DNA of 64,000 bases from Bromus sterilis (Eukaryota > Streptophyta > Magnoliopsida > Poales > Poaceae), in NCBI GenBank assembly GCA_950022295.1, contig OX465597.1, forward strand, positions 182,650,516-182,714,515, read 5' to 3'. The translations under genes were made by a program, and so were the position numbers. Shown here piece by piece: positions 44,600 through 56,594 of this stretch (position 1 is its first letter; each line of letters starts with the position of its first letter). The notes beneath the pieces were generated by a model. It was given only the letters and a program-made list of their open reading frames with translations, was not told the origin of the DNA and searched no databases.

Positions 44600-44617
44600 T
44601 GGCGACGTTGCTGGGGA
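44600..44617 (+). other. E2 primer binding site (tRNA-Asp type)
   Basis: TGGCGACGTTGCTGGGGA, 16 of 18 bases complementary to the plant tRNA-Asp 3' end. Confidence 0.8.
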
Positions 44618-44754
44618 CTCCAATCTACAAGATGGGGGAGTTGCACACTATCTTTTACCTTTCCTTTTTAGTCTTATTAGTTTATCTTTAAGCTTTTATC
44701 TTAGTGTCCTTTATCATAATCACGAAAAAAATTTCTATCACACTTGCTGCTACT

Positions 44755-44961
44755 ATGGGTTCCACTGAAAACACCAAGTTGTGTGACTTCACTAGTCACA
44801 ACAACAATGATTTTATCTACACTCCTATTGCCACACCAGCCACTTCAGCTACCTCTTATGAAATTAAACCTTCTTTGTTGAACCTTGTTATGAGAGATCA
44901 ATTCTCTGGTTCTGGAGATGATGATGCTTTACACCTGAATAATTGTGTTGAGCTATGTGAT
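44755..44961 (+). pseudogene. E2 gag, N-terminal piece
   Basis: ATG 44755 (MGSTENTKLCDFTSHNNNDF) opens a frame through YEIKPSLLNLVMRDQFSGSG and ALHLNNCVELCD, where S1 interrupts it. The frame resumes on the far side of S1 (ATGCAAAAG..., MQKYKEVECDVVKLKLF) exactly in phase once the GTGAT duplication is removed. This is the start of an Athila-type gag capsid domain. Confidence 0.75.
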
Positions 44962-47900
44962 TGTAACACCCTCAGTGTCTGTAACAGTAATCACTATCCA
45001 TGTTGATCATCACTGTTATTAATCACTGTTGCTCATCATGCCATGGTCAATTTTGCTTTTGATCATTTCTAATCATGATGGTTGATATTAAAACCAATGT
45101 TCCATCTATGCCTTGATCATCATGGTTCAAATGAAAATCCAAAAAAATCCCTTTTTCTTGATATTAAAACAATGGGCAAAAATAAACCTTGCCCAAAAAT
45201 CTTGCAACCACTTTTATAAATTGCATAATAATCAGTAGATCATGGAAATATGTGCATGGGAATTTATTGGGCCATGAAATAACTCAAACAATAAAAACAG
45301 TAGCTTAAAAAGTCCAAATTAAATAATTATTATTTAAATGAGATACTAAATGGTTTTATTTAAAGCCCAAACTTTTTATAGCACTTGTGTGGGTGGTAAC
45401 ACTAATTATTGAACATGTATAATATTTTACAAAATACGTTTAATAGCTAAGATAAAATGAAACAAAAAGGAAAAATAAAAGAAAACAAAAATTGGAAAAA
45501 CCTATCTAACGCCTAGGGGGGAAAACCCCCCTCCCACTGGGCCAAGCCCAGCCCACCCGGGCACCCCTTCTTCAACCCCCTGTTCACAGGGGGGTACCGT
45601 GGCGCCCATCGCCATGGCCGACGTCGCCGTGGCGGCCATCCAGGCCACCTCCGGCGAGGTTAAAGCCCCCGCACCCCTGCGCGAAACCCTAGCGCCCCCT
45701 TCCCTTTCTCCCCCGTGCCCCCTCTCTCTCTTCCGGGTTCGCCCGTGCGTTGCCGTGGGTGTGCCGCCACCGGCCACGCGGCCACCGTGCTCCCTGCGCC
45801 ACGCCGGTGTGTCCAGGCGGAGCAACGGGGTGGTCCTCGTCTTCCCCTGCCATCCGTTCGGGCCGGGAGGGCCTAACCCCACCGGAATCGAAGCTACTTC
45901 CCCGCCACGGCCGCCGACTTCCGCCGCAAAATTCGTCGACGCCGGCGCTTCCCGGGCCGCGCACCTCTTCCTCGAGCATCCCTGTGAGCTTGCGCTTCTC
46001 CCCGACCCCTCCTCGGGATTCTTCGCGCACCGTAGCCGACGCCCCACTAAGCCCAACTACGGCCGCCACCATGGCCGCGCGCGCGCTCGTCACTCCATGG
46101 CCTCGCGCTGGCCGCGCCCTGGCTCCTCCATGTGCGTGCCCGTGCACGCCCTGAATGCGACTTGGTCGCGCCACCACCGCACGCCCTCGTCGGCATTATT
46201 GCGCCGCCGTGCTCGGCTCCCGGCCACAGCCGTGGCTGTGCGCCCTCCATGCCCGCGCTGCCCCCCCTCTCGGGCCCGCTGTTGTTGCGGCGGCTCGAGT
46301 GCGCACGCGACTGTGCCCCGCCGCACCTCTCCCCCCTGTCGCTCGCCGCCGTGGCCCTTGTCGCCGGCGTGCCCCGGGCGGCTCGGCCGTGTGGCTGGGG
46401 CCACTGTCACGGGCCACCCCTGTAAAAAAAGGGATTAGAAATAAACCACCCCCCCCTCATGTTAAAAATTATAAAGAGAAAACTCCCTATTACACTTACA
46501 TGTGGGGCCATGCCCTGTTTTAATCAGTTAAATGAAATGTTAGAATAAATGAGTCAATGACATGGGGGCCCACTGGCCTTTTAAATTAAATTAAATGGTT
46601 TATTACTGTTACTGTGTATGACATGTAGGTCCCACCTGTAAGTTTGACCGGTCAAAGCTCTGTTCTGGATAATGCTATTTTATTAATAAAAGAAATTTAG
46701 GAATTGATTTAAGATGATTTAAACTTTAAAGTTCAATATCTTTTAAACCGTAAGTTAGATTAAAAAACTTTGTACATGAAAATTGATCAAAAAAATATAA
46801 CGAATACGGATACGCCACTCGTATGTCCACCACCCCCTCTAACATACCGAACCCGAGACATTCCCTCTCCGGTTGCACTGTCTGGTAATTGCCCGGAGCC
46901 GGTAAAATTTCCGGTTAAAAATTCCCGTTTCATCGGCAACGTGTAGCACTGCGTTAGTTCACCTCTAGTTTAACGTTGCCATGTCTTGTATTTGTATTGC
47001 TATTATTATTGTGTATTTATTGTTTCTTCCCCCCTCTCTTGTTGTCTGGTAGTCTCGACGTCCGCTGGTGATGCCCCTGTGATCGACTACTTCGTCGACG
47101 ACCGTACCTCTACCGTCGAGTTTCTAGGCAAGCAGAGCCATTCTCTTCCCCAGATATCGCCTATCTTTTCGTACTTTTCTTGCACTAGGCATATGCTTCT
47201 GCTGCTACGTTATGATCCTACTCAATTGCATAGCCCGTTTTTGTCGCCCCTTGATGAACATTCCTTTATCCTATGCTGCCTTATAATTATATTATATTCA
47301 GCAGTTAACCCTGCGCCTTGTTAGTCCATAGGATTAGATAGCGCGTCGTGTTCACTCTGGGAGTGAATGCGGATACAATACTTTACAACTGCTACAGGTA
47401 CGGTTCAGAGCAGACACCGCTTCAGGCCCCTACCCCGGCTCTGCCGAGCCACATCAAGTGTGAGCTATCGAGGAGTAATCCTTGTACTCCACTCGTTGCT
47501 GACTCTGTATAGCCTTCCTAGGGTACTGAACCACGGTTGTCCTGACAGGTAAGGAGTCGGGTGACCCCACGGTGCCCGCGCAGGGTATCTTAGCTGAACG
47601 ACAGGTCAGGTGTATTCCACCGGTGTGCGGCAGGCCTGGTACTGTTCGTGGCCGACAGATATCCTGTTGTACGAAAGTCGAGCTCTTCGGAGCAAACGCG
47701 ACACAAGGTAAGGAGACGGTTCACCTTGTTGGTAACCGCACGAGTTGGTGGGACGGTAGGGCAGGCACCAACGTTACTGGTGGTCTTGGCTGCTGACGTT
47801 GACCGCGACTCATTCAGTAAGGGACAACGATAACGGTTGTCTCGACAGAAAATTAATAAAATGCTTAACGGTTCAGGTGGATGACTTGAGTGGGTGGATG

Positions 47901-49065
47901 TGCCCTATACGCACTTCCTCCACGTGGGACTACGGTGTGGGACCTCCGTGTTGTGGTCTTGTTCGAAAGCTCTAAAAGACGTCCAGTTCAGCATTGTGGC
48001 AGGGACGGATCACGCTGCGGTGCTGGAATTCACCCTCCTCACAACGACCCGGAGAGCGAGGGGTGATAGGCCCATGACCCACTTGCCCTTAGGGTTTTAG
48101 ACCGGCGGGGACCTCTCTGATGAACCGTAGGATGGGCCTCGGCGTGTCGGATAGCCTCGGTGGGGTGTTCCCTAACAAGGTGTACGCCACCCTGGAGATC
48201 CGAGCGTGTAGGGTAACAGTAGTGCAGCCCCTGCAGGGAAGTTAATCTATTCGAATAGCCGTGTCCACGGTAGCAAGACGCTTTATGCTGAAGCCAGAGC
48301 CTACTACTACAAACTACTACTATTAAACTATTGGTTCCGGTTTCTTTTCCTCGCAGGGAGTCGAGGAAGGGAACTCGGAGGCATTATATTTATTAATCAT
48401 TACAACTTACTATTATACAATGCTGCAGCAACTTCTGCTGCATTGTTATTACATTCATGCTATTGAACTATTGGTTGTTCTCTTCTTGTGCTGCAAGACT
48501 CGTCGGAACATGCTAGTCTTCGGTAGGCCTAGATTCTCTTCCTTATTCTGATTTCTACCTTGCAGTCCACTATATACAGCCTCCCCCTTCCATTTGATAC
48601 AAATGCATAAGTGCTTAGTAGCGGACGTAAGACTCGCGGGTATGCTAGATACTCACCTTTGCCTTATTTCCCCTTTTTGCTTTCCCTGATCAGCCGCTGC
48701 AGTCGACATTGGAGCCCAGGAGCAGGAGATTCCAGGATGAGCCTACTGCGACATCGAGTTCCCGTTGGCCAGGAGTAGTTCGGTGGATCCCAGGCAGGAG
48801 GCCTCGCCTTTTCGATCTGTACCTATGATGTTATTTATGCTAGCCTTCTTAAGGCAAAACTTGACTAACTATGTCTGTACTCAGATATTATGTTTGTATG
48901 ACTTATGTATTCGGGTCCGGGTGACCCCCCCCTTCATTGTAATATATTGGTTTATCCTTTTTTGTTTAGTGTTGTGCTGTGATATTCTCACCGTGGCACC
49001 TTGATATCGATCATGTACCCTGCGTGTATGATTACTGTACATGATCGTAAATCGAGGGCGTCACA
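44962..49065 (+). mobile_element. S1: 4.1 kb solo LTR inside E2 gag
   Basis: TGTAACACCCTC...GAGGGCGTCACA, 4104 bases, flanked by perfect GTGAT duplications (44957-44961 and 49066-49070), with no internal region. It arose by insertion of a full element and recombination between its LTRs. It has a GC-rich leader (about 45500-46430; its proline-rich frames are artefacts) and the palindrome pair at 48229-48270. The family is not the same as S2. Confidence 0.9.
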
Positions 49066-49800
49066 GTGATATGCAAAAGTATAAAGAAGTAGAATGTGAT
49101 GTTGTTAAGCTTAAGCTTTTTTCCTTTCTCTTTGAGGGGAGAAGCTAAAATCTGGTTTCAATCCTTGCCTAGGAATAGCATAGATTCTTGGGATAAGTGC
49201 AAAGATGCTTTTATTGGGAAGTACTACCCACCTGCTAAAATTATCCAATTGAGAAGTAAAATTATGAATTTTAAGCAATTGGATAATGAACATGTTGCCC
49301 AAGCTTTGGAACGTATGAAATCTCTTGTTAAGAAATGCCCGACACATGGTTTGACTACCTGGATGGTTATCTAGAATTTTTATGCAGACCTAGACTTTAG
49401 CTCGCGAAACCTGTTAGATTCGGCCGCGGGAGGAACCTTTATGTCAACAACACTTGGAGCTGCCACAAAATTCCTAGATGAGATAATGACCATCTATTCC
49501 CAATGGCACACCGAACGTGCTCCAACGGGATTAAAGGTACACTCTGTCGACGAGATTTCCTCCCTAAATGAAAAAGTTGACTTGATTATGTCTCTACTTA
49601 CCAAGAAACCCTCTATTGATCCTCATGATGTTACGTTAAATTCTTTGGTTTCTCAGGAAAAGTAGATGTGAACTTTATTGCTAGAAACAACTTCAACAAT
49701 AATGCTTATAAGGGTAATTTTGCTAGAAATCCTAGACCGTTTTCATCCAACTATGGGAACAACACACTTATCCTAGCAACAAGAAACCCACTTCTAAATT
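49066..49800 (+). pseudogene. E2 gag, central and C-terminal piece
   Basis: In phase with 44755-44961. FPFSLRGEAKIWFQSLPRNS, DKCKDAFIGKYYPPAKIIQL and FKQLDNEHVAQALERMKSLV are classic retrotransposon gag. A TAG at 49372-49374 replaces the usual Gln, then NFYADLDFSSRNLLDSAAGG and a second open stretch (49441-49665) ending SLVSQEK-stop. The decayed remainder to about 49800 has further stops. Confidence 0.8.
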
Positions 49801-50081
49801 AGAAAGCATGCTTAGAGACTTTATCACTATGCAAAAAATCCTTCAACAAGAGTCTAGCTTCCTAGGTATGGAGGCTTCTATTCTAAGCTTCTCCTCCCTA
49901 GTTTTGATGAAAGCATTAGTGATATGCTCCGTGAAGGCAAGATTTAGTGTGCTAGTGTGGGGGTCTCTAGACATTTTGTGTAGCAAGCTAATAACTTTTG
50001 AGAGGGTGCAACTATCAAAATCAATGTCACTACTATCAAAGGTGGTAGTGGTGTCATCTAGGCTCACTTGTTTGGGATCCT
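49801..50081 (+). other. E2 decayed gag-protease junction
   Basis: About 280 bases with several stops in all plus frames. LESMLRDFITMQK is readable at the start, the usual gag-end motif of this lineage. The minus-strand frame at 49843-50067 is a shadow. Confidence 0.5.
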
Positions 50082-50520
50082 ATGATAAAAATTAAATTGA
50101 ATAACTTCTCTTGCTATGCTTTATGTGATGTTGGAGCTAGTACCTCTGTTATTCCCAAAAGAATGTATGATAAGTTTGAATTGAAACCTTTTGATCCTTG
50201 TTATTTTGGTGTTCGTCTCATTGATTCTTCCGTAAAGAAACATTTGGGGAAGATCGAAGATATTTCTTATCATTGTTAATGACAATTATGTTCCCGTTGA
50301 TTTTATTATTATGGATATAGAGTGTGAATCTTTATGTCCAATTATTTTGGGACGTCCTTTTCTTTGCACCGTTTGTGCAGTCATTGACATGAAAGAGGGG
50401 AATAGAAAATTTCAACTCCCTCTTAAAAATGGGATGGAAAACTTCCCTAGGAAGAAGATTAAATTACCTTTTGAGTCCGTTACGCGGGGTAGCTATTCTC
50501 TCTCTCTTGATAAAACTTGA
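50082..50520 (+). pseudogene. E2 Athila-type protease segment
   Basis: KIKLNNFSCYALCDVGASTS (active-site position; Athila proteases often have D-hydrophobic-G here), then SVIPKRMYDKFELKPFDPCY. After a frame break near 50275, it continues with VDFIIMDIECESLCPIILGR and a conserved retropepsin-like ILGRPFL end. The frame stops after LSLDKT at 50518-50520. Polyprotein cleavage is the expected role. RT does not follow; the 3' tail begins immediately. Confidence 0.7.
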
Positions 50521-50592
50521 TCTTTTTTGCTTTATGCCTAGCTTAAAGGCGTAAAAGAAAGCGCTTTTTCGGAGGCATCCCAAGATGTTTTT

Positions 50593-53500
50593 TGTAAGGC
50601 CCGATATGCGGTACTGTTCCAGATCTAGGTGTTTCCACCCAGATCCGGGGACGAAGCACATATCGGTCCCACCGCGACATATTACAAAGCCATATGCCCC
50701 GGATTTCCAACATGATATCACAACATTACAGATACAGGATACAACATCTCATACAATCGGCATACAACTGCCTCAAATACAATACAACAACGGAAGATAC
50801 ATGTCTGAGTACAGACTACAAGCAAATGCCTAGTGGCAACAGAAAAACATCGATCCCATAACCACACGGGTCCAGGCCCTCCGCCGGGATCCTCCTAACT
50901 AGTCGTCGTCGAGTCTCCACGTGAAACGTCGATCACCATACCTGTTGTCGATCTGAACCCTGAAAAGAGTTTGCGGGTAGTATAATGAGTACAGAGGTAC
51001 TCAGCATCCAACTGTAGTGGTCATCTGACCCAGCAAGGACTTCATCACTCGTCATTCTAGGACAACTAGTACTTTACGGTAAGGAAGGGTAAGTGGTGAG
51101 GTTGCTGCCGCACTAGCATTTATGAAGTGGCTAACGATCTAGAGAGTAAGGTAAGAAGCCAAGCATTCGATGAGGAATCGCCTCCAACAAGTCTTGCTAT
51201 CCACCTACTACGCAAACATAACACCTATCCTATCCTTGTCCTCCTCTTCGCATCCCGACGAAGAAGAAGCAGTCAAGGCACACACACGTTGATCAAGTTA
51301 TAGTTATGATTCAGTTAATGTTATCTATGAACAAGACGTAGGTTCCAAGTCGTCCATAACCGTGGACACGGCTTCTCGAAAAGATTTAACCCTGCAGGGG
51401 TGTACCAACTGCCCATTACGAGGCTCCGCACGCACGTCCATCTCTCTCAGTTGCTACCCGTCAGAGGCAACCATTTTATGATTTAGTTCCAAGAGATCCG
51501 AAACGACAGGTCCCTCTAACTAACGATGAACAAATCCGGGTGGCCCCTGGTGAGTCGACATCCATCTCAGGAGCCGGCCGCGCTCTCGATCTGGTCTCTA
51601 CCGTATGTCGCAGGTTTGGATACCCGGTTAATCACACATGGGAAACCGGGTCCTCAGCCGGACAAAGTGGGCCAGCAAGGGAACTATGTCCTCACTGGTC
51701 CGGGTTGGTTTGAAAACAACTGGCGGCTGACCAGCACACACACGGTTTCAAATGGTAAATCAGCTTGGGCCACCACTAGAAATGTTCGAAGCTAGGTAGG
51801 TAAGAAAAGGGGACCCCATAAAATCCCACACGCGGTTAGGCACGCTCAGTCTTAAAACCAATACCCGGAACTCGGATCCTAGGTGACTCGAATGGAACAA
51901 AGCGTCGGGGCGGGATAGCCTAGACCTTCCATCCTTCGTCGAATATAGTCAACATTATAATAATCATATCATCAACAACAATATAATAAGGTGATATCCC
52001 AAACCAAGGAATAACAGGGTAACATCGTAGCATCCTAAGCATGCATACTAAGCAGGGGCTGAGCAACGAGCAATAGTAACATAGCAGTACAAGGTTTGTT
52101 GGGAAGGGACATGGTTGTATCAGTTTGAAAGAGGCTGTAAACATGTGGTAGGACCAAACATCGAACCTAACCTAGACTAGCATGCAAACCGTTGGTTTAA
52201 TAGAATGGATCATAAGTAATGTATAGTCCTTGCCTGTTGATAAGTCGGGTTCCGAAGGTGTAGTTGATCGCAAGCTCGCATCGTCTCCGAGAGGTACCCG
52301 CGGGAGCACACAAGAAGTAAACACTGGAAAGCAATCAACGGTGCACCACTATTACTACGGAGCAATACAAGATCAAAGAGACAACACAAGGCACGGCAAC
52401 GCGATACGGATCTATCGTCGAGAACGGTTAGTAACAGTTTAAGTGGGGTATCGGTCACACACGACGAATACCGCACGTTAACGGTGGTTCAAGTTGTTTA
52501 GCTACAGGTGACCAAACAAAGGTTATTAACATGGCAACTCAAGCAAGCATGGCAAGAGGTGAAGCACAAAGTAAACTATCTATGCTAGTCAATTTAAGTG
52601 AGGCACAACCTAAACATGGCATAACACTAAGTGCCGCACGATGATTGAAACATTTGGTACTGTTCTGCCCTAAACCATATTTTAGGTTGGTTAACAGAAG
52701 AAAACAATAGCATAAACACAAAGTACACGAAAAACTAATCAAGTTACATATAAGGCACACTCCAAACGGAGTTACGGTTAAAAAGATATAAGCAAAACAA
52801 GTTACGGGCACAAACAACCAACATTAGGAAGCACACTTTAGAGCTATGCACAAACAGGTTAATCAATGCAAACATGCTCACTAATGACTTGCAATTAAAG
52901 TAGACATGACATGGAAGGCTTGGCAACAAGAATCATGAAAAAAGGCATCATACATCAAAAGATATTAAGGAAACAACATGGCATCGCAAAGTAACAGACT
53001 TAGAGAAAAACAGAGGTAGCTGTCAAAAACAGCAGCATAGCAACTTTGGAGCAAAATATCTATATGACCAGAAAGCATATCATGGCAATGCAATACATGT
53101 TATGAAAGTAGACATGATGGTTAACAATATGCAATTGGAATCACTCAATTCCGATAAACGGTCGCGACACACTCGTCGACCGAAGTTGCAACAAAATAAC
53201 AGTTTCAGCAACAGCAGCACAATAACATCAGGATCACCACTTTGGAGCAAGGTATAAACATGATTCAGCAAGCAAATATGGCATGTGAATGCATTAAACT
53301 TAAGTATAAACATTGCTTAACGCAACGCAAAAGGAATCAATGCAATAGGCCTCATGGATTTGTTACAATCATCATGCAAAGTTGCAACAAAATAATAACA
53401 GCAGCACATAACAGGAATTTGTAGCAGTTTAACGGCCTGATGCCCTGTTCAGCACACAATTACACAATCAAGATGAGCTCAAATGCAAATTCTCACAAAA

Positions 53501-54865
53501 GATGAATTAAAGTACACACAATTCTAAACAATTCGTCTTTTGGGCGCGAAGTCATCTGGGCTACGGATCGCTTGCTATCGTCAACGCGGAATCGAATCAG
53601 CAGCAAAATAATAAAGGACTTAGGAGAAATTACAGTGCTAGGGAAAAAAAACAGAGGCATAAATAAAAAAAGGGTGGCCTGGGCCTCACCCAGTGGGCCT
53701 CGGCCCATCAGGCCGAAGTGACGCGCGGGCTGGCGGAGGCGGCTGGACCAGGCCGCTGGAGGGGGCCGTGGGGCGCGCCTGGCCCACGTGGCTGGCCTCC
53801 ACGCGCAGGAGCGCTCGGCTCGCATGGCCTCCCGCATCGATCCGGCCAGGGGGCGGCGGCGGTTGCAGGCGGGCTCCCTCGCCGGAGAGCCACGGGAGGA
53901 GGCCGGAACGGGCGGCGGGGACGGGCGCAGGGGCACGGGACGCCGCGGATCCGGTGGAGGATGCCGGAGCTTCTCGGCGGCGTGGCCCGAGCTCGGGGCG
54001 GCGCGGAGCTTCGAGGCCGAAGCCATGGCGGCTGGCACCTCCTGCAGGACAGAGATAGGGAGAGGTGAGAGATGAGAGAGGAGGAGGAAGAAGAAGGGAA
54101 GAGAGGAGATGGAAGAGAGGTGCGGCGGCCGGGATGGCTGCCGGAGCATGGCCGGCGGCGGCGGCTTCTCGGGCTGGCGGCGCACGGTTGGAGGTTGGAG
54201 GAGAGAGGAGCACGGGCTGGGGCTGACGTGGCGCATCCACGGCCCTCCGATCTCGCGATCGAACGGATCCAAACAGACTTGAGCTAGGGTTTGCTGATTT
54301 GCGGGAGTAGCTGCGAAAATTGGGGCAGATCTGAGGGGGGTGGCTGCAAATTGTGGCTAGGGAAACCCTAGAAATGGGTGGGAGTGTGGGGGTCTTTATA
54401 TAGCATGGGTGGCTGGCATTTGCAAAAACATCTCCGGTTTTTCTCTCGCGCGCGCGGTGCTCACGTTTCTGACCGCCGGGGGTCCGCAGTACCTCCGATT
54501 CGGGTAAAACTTCGAACTGCGCGATCAGCGTGTCGAGCCGGCGGCGTTCACCTCGCGTTGGAACCGTTCCGAGAACACTTTCCGGCGCGCTATTAAAATA
54601 TCCCGTTTAATTAAACGGGGTTTTTCGTCCCGTTGGCTGCAGCTGGTCTCGTGCGGTTTTCGCGACGGTGATCGGGCGAAACCCGGTGTCGCAAAGTTCG
54701 AGTGTCAGGGTGGCAAGGGTCGGTCTCCGTCCGATACGAGATAAGAGGGGGAAAAATATTCGCCGATCGATAAATCGGGGATGCAAACACCGCAAACAAA
54801 TCAGACAATCAAACAATTCACACCGAAAACAAATTTTTAATTTTTGTGAAAACTGGGCTGTTACA
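50593..54865 (-). mobile_element. S2: 4.3 kb solo LTR, inverted, in E2 tail
   Basis: Plus reading TGTAAGGCCCGATATGCGG...AACTGGGCTGTTACA, 4273 bases, flanked by TTTTT on both sides (50588-50592 and 54866-54870). No primer site or interior follows. It is homologous throughout to LTR B (60006-63715) in opposite orientation and, more distantly, to LTR A and LTR C. It has a TATA box at 54394-54403, the GC-rich leader downstream of it (minus sense), and the palindrome pair at 51352-51400. Proline-rich frames at 53493-54272 are leader artefacts. Confidence 0.9.
54394..54403 (-). promoter_or_regulatory. TATA box of S2
   Basis: Minus strand CTATATAAAG, then ACCCCCACACTCCCACCCATTTCTAGGGTTTCC. LTR B and LTR A show the same arrangement at 60481-60490 and 57062-57071. 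Confidence 0.65.
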
Positions 54866-55290
54866 TTTTTACTTCTGTTTTTAGTGATCTTGATGATTGT
54901 TACTATTGTAGCAACATCATTGTATCTTTATTTTCAAGCTTTGTGCCAAGTTTAGCCTGCGATTGCAAGAAAGTTAATAAGTTGTGACGTGCTATCCAGA
55001 AAACAGATTTTGTCCTTGGACGAAAAAATTAGCCTAAAATCACCAGATCATCTTTTTGATCTCAAATGTTTTGACAGCATGCTCTATACAATTGTCTTTC
55101 GAGCGTGTATTCTGAGTTTTTTTTATTTGAGTTGCAGAAGTACCCCGAAAAAATTATTTACTACCTGTTGTTCTGTTTTTCACATATTCTGCCACGTTTT
55201 GCCTTGCCTTACTTTTGCAAACCTTAATCTTGCTTTTTCTTTCCAAAAACTTTTTGGCAATCTTCAGAAACAGTAGCCCTTCAAGAAATA

Positions 55291-55435
55291 TCTATGAAGG
55301 CAGTTTTCAAGTGTGATGAGTTATGATGAGTTATCTCTCTAATCATGCAAGTACTATGATGAGTACTATGAAGGCAGTACTAACCTCTCTAATTAGCTTA
55401 TGATGTGTTATCTATGAAGGCAGTTTTCAAGTGTG
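55291..55435 (+). repeat. 120-bp local duplication in E2
   Basis: TCTATGAAGGCAGTTTTCAAGTGTG occurs at 55291-55315 and 55411-55435. Repeated GATGAGTTAT and TATGATGAG segments lie between. E1 has a single copy at the equivalent place. Confidence 0.8.
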
Positions 55436-55484
55436 CAAGGGAAGATGATGAAAGAAGATCCGGGAGTGTCAAACGCTCAAGCTT

Positions 55485-55563
55485 GGGGATGCCCCCATGC
55501 ATCCCCAATAAATATTCAAGGAGACTCAAGCATCTAAGCTTGGGGATGCCCCCGTGCATCCCC
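55485..55563 (+). repeat. Twin 22-base hairpins in E2
   Basis: Same pair as in E1: GGGGATGC-CCCCAT-GCATCCCC (55485-55506) and GGGGATGC-CCCCGT-GCATCCCC (55542-55563), with the stems and both loop sequences preserved. Confidence 0.8.
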
Positions 55564-56594
55564 TTCTCCATCAACAATCATCAGTTCGTCCTTCGTCTCA
55601 CTATATTTTATCACTTCATGCGTTATGTGCTATGCTTGAAGCCTCTCGCTCTTAGGTTTCCTTTTTAGTTTTCTTTAGCTTCCCTTGTCGTTCATAACAA
55701 GTTAGAACCCAACTTACTTTGTGTGGGAGAGAAGCACTCTCCACTTCAAACTATAACACATCATAGGATTTTCATGCCTATCTTTCTTCTGTTGTGTGTT
55801 CTTTATCTTTTCGTAGCTGCTGCCATGTTTAACTCTTAGTTTTCGTGTTTGTCTTTTGCAAGAGCTTTAGCTTTTGTTTAGTTTGTTGCTAGAACTCTCT
55901 TTAGTTTTCATGTTTATCTTGTTAAGAGAGTTGGTTGTTGCACTGAGTTGTGTCCTGTCTTGAAGTAGGTAATTGAGGTTGTTATTCAATTGTAGTAGTA
56001 ACTTGCAATAGATTTGAGGTATTGTTGTGAGTAATGTTTGAACTTTTGGTTTCAAGAGATCTAGCCTATTAGTGATAGGTGTCGTATTTTGGACAATCCG
56101 TGTTTATTTTTAAAACCTACAAAAACTAGTTGAGCACTCTAGCTACTAGATGGATCGCTATTCTTTGGAGGGGTTGGATTTTAGATTACACTGCTAGACT
56201 GGCAGAGGCATACATTTGCATACATCATGATAGCTACATGTTCTTTATGTTGAGTACCTTGTAAAGTGTGAAGATCTTCTATACCTTCTTGTAAAATAGA
56301 GTGTTGCCCTTAAGTGAGGAAAACATACCAAAGAGGACAAAATTCAAAAGATCCCAAAGAGGAGAAATGAGAGTTAAATAGAAAGAGACATTGAGGCCAC
56401 CAAAAAATAAAATAAAAATAGAAAAAAGAGAAAAAGAAATAAAAAGAGAGAAAGGGGCAACACTACTATTCCTTTTGAAAGATCCACACTCGTACTCACT
56501 CTATATCTTGTACTCCATAGAGATGATCATATATGCATATAGTTATGTGGGGATATCACACTATAAAACTTGGCTTGCCTATTCCAATGATAAG

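Larger units (their letters stand above)
54866..56594 (+). other. E2 3' non-coding tail
   Basis: Resumes E2 immediately after S2 and runs parallel to E1 from about 9000 to 11060. It contains the twin hairpins (55485-55563) and a local 120-bp duplication. It lacks about 400 bases present in E1, and ends CTTGGCTTGCCTATTCCAATGATAAG at the LTR A insertion. No gene. A purine-rich low-complexity stretch lies at about 56400-56455. Confidence 0.7.

Noticed and set aside
45599..46438. 279-codon open frame in S1
   Set aside because: Lies wholly in the GC-rich part of a solo LTR with exact ends and duplications; low-complexity composition, open on both strands, no motif.
53493..54272. 259-codon minus frame in S2
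   Set aside because: GC-rich LTR leader; the matching region of LTR B is not open in the same way, so no conserved protein.
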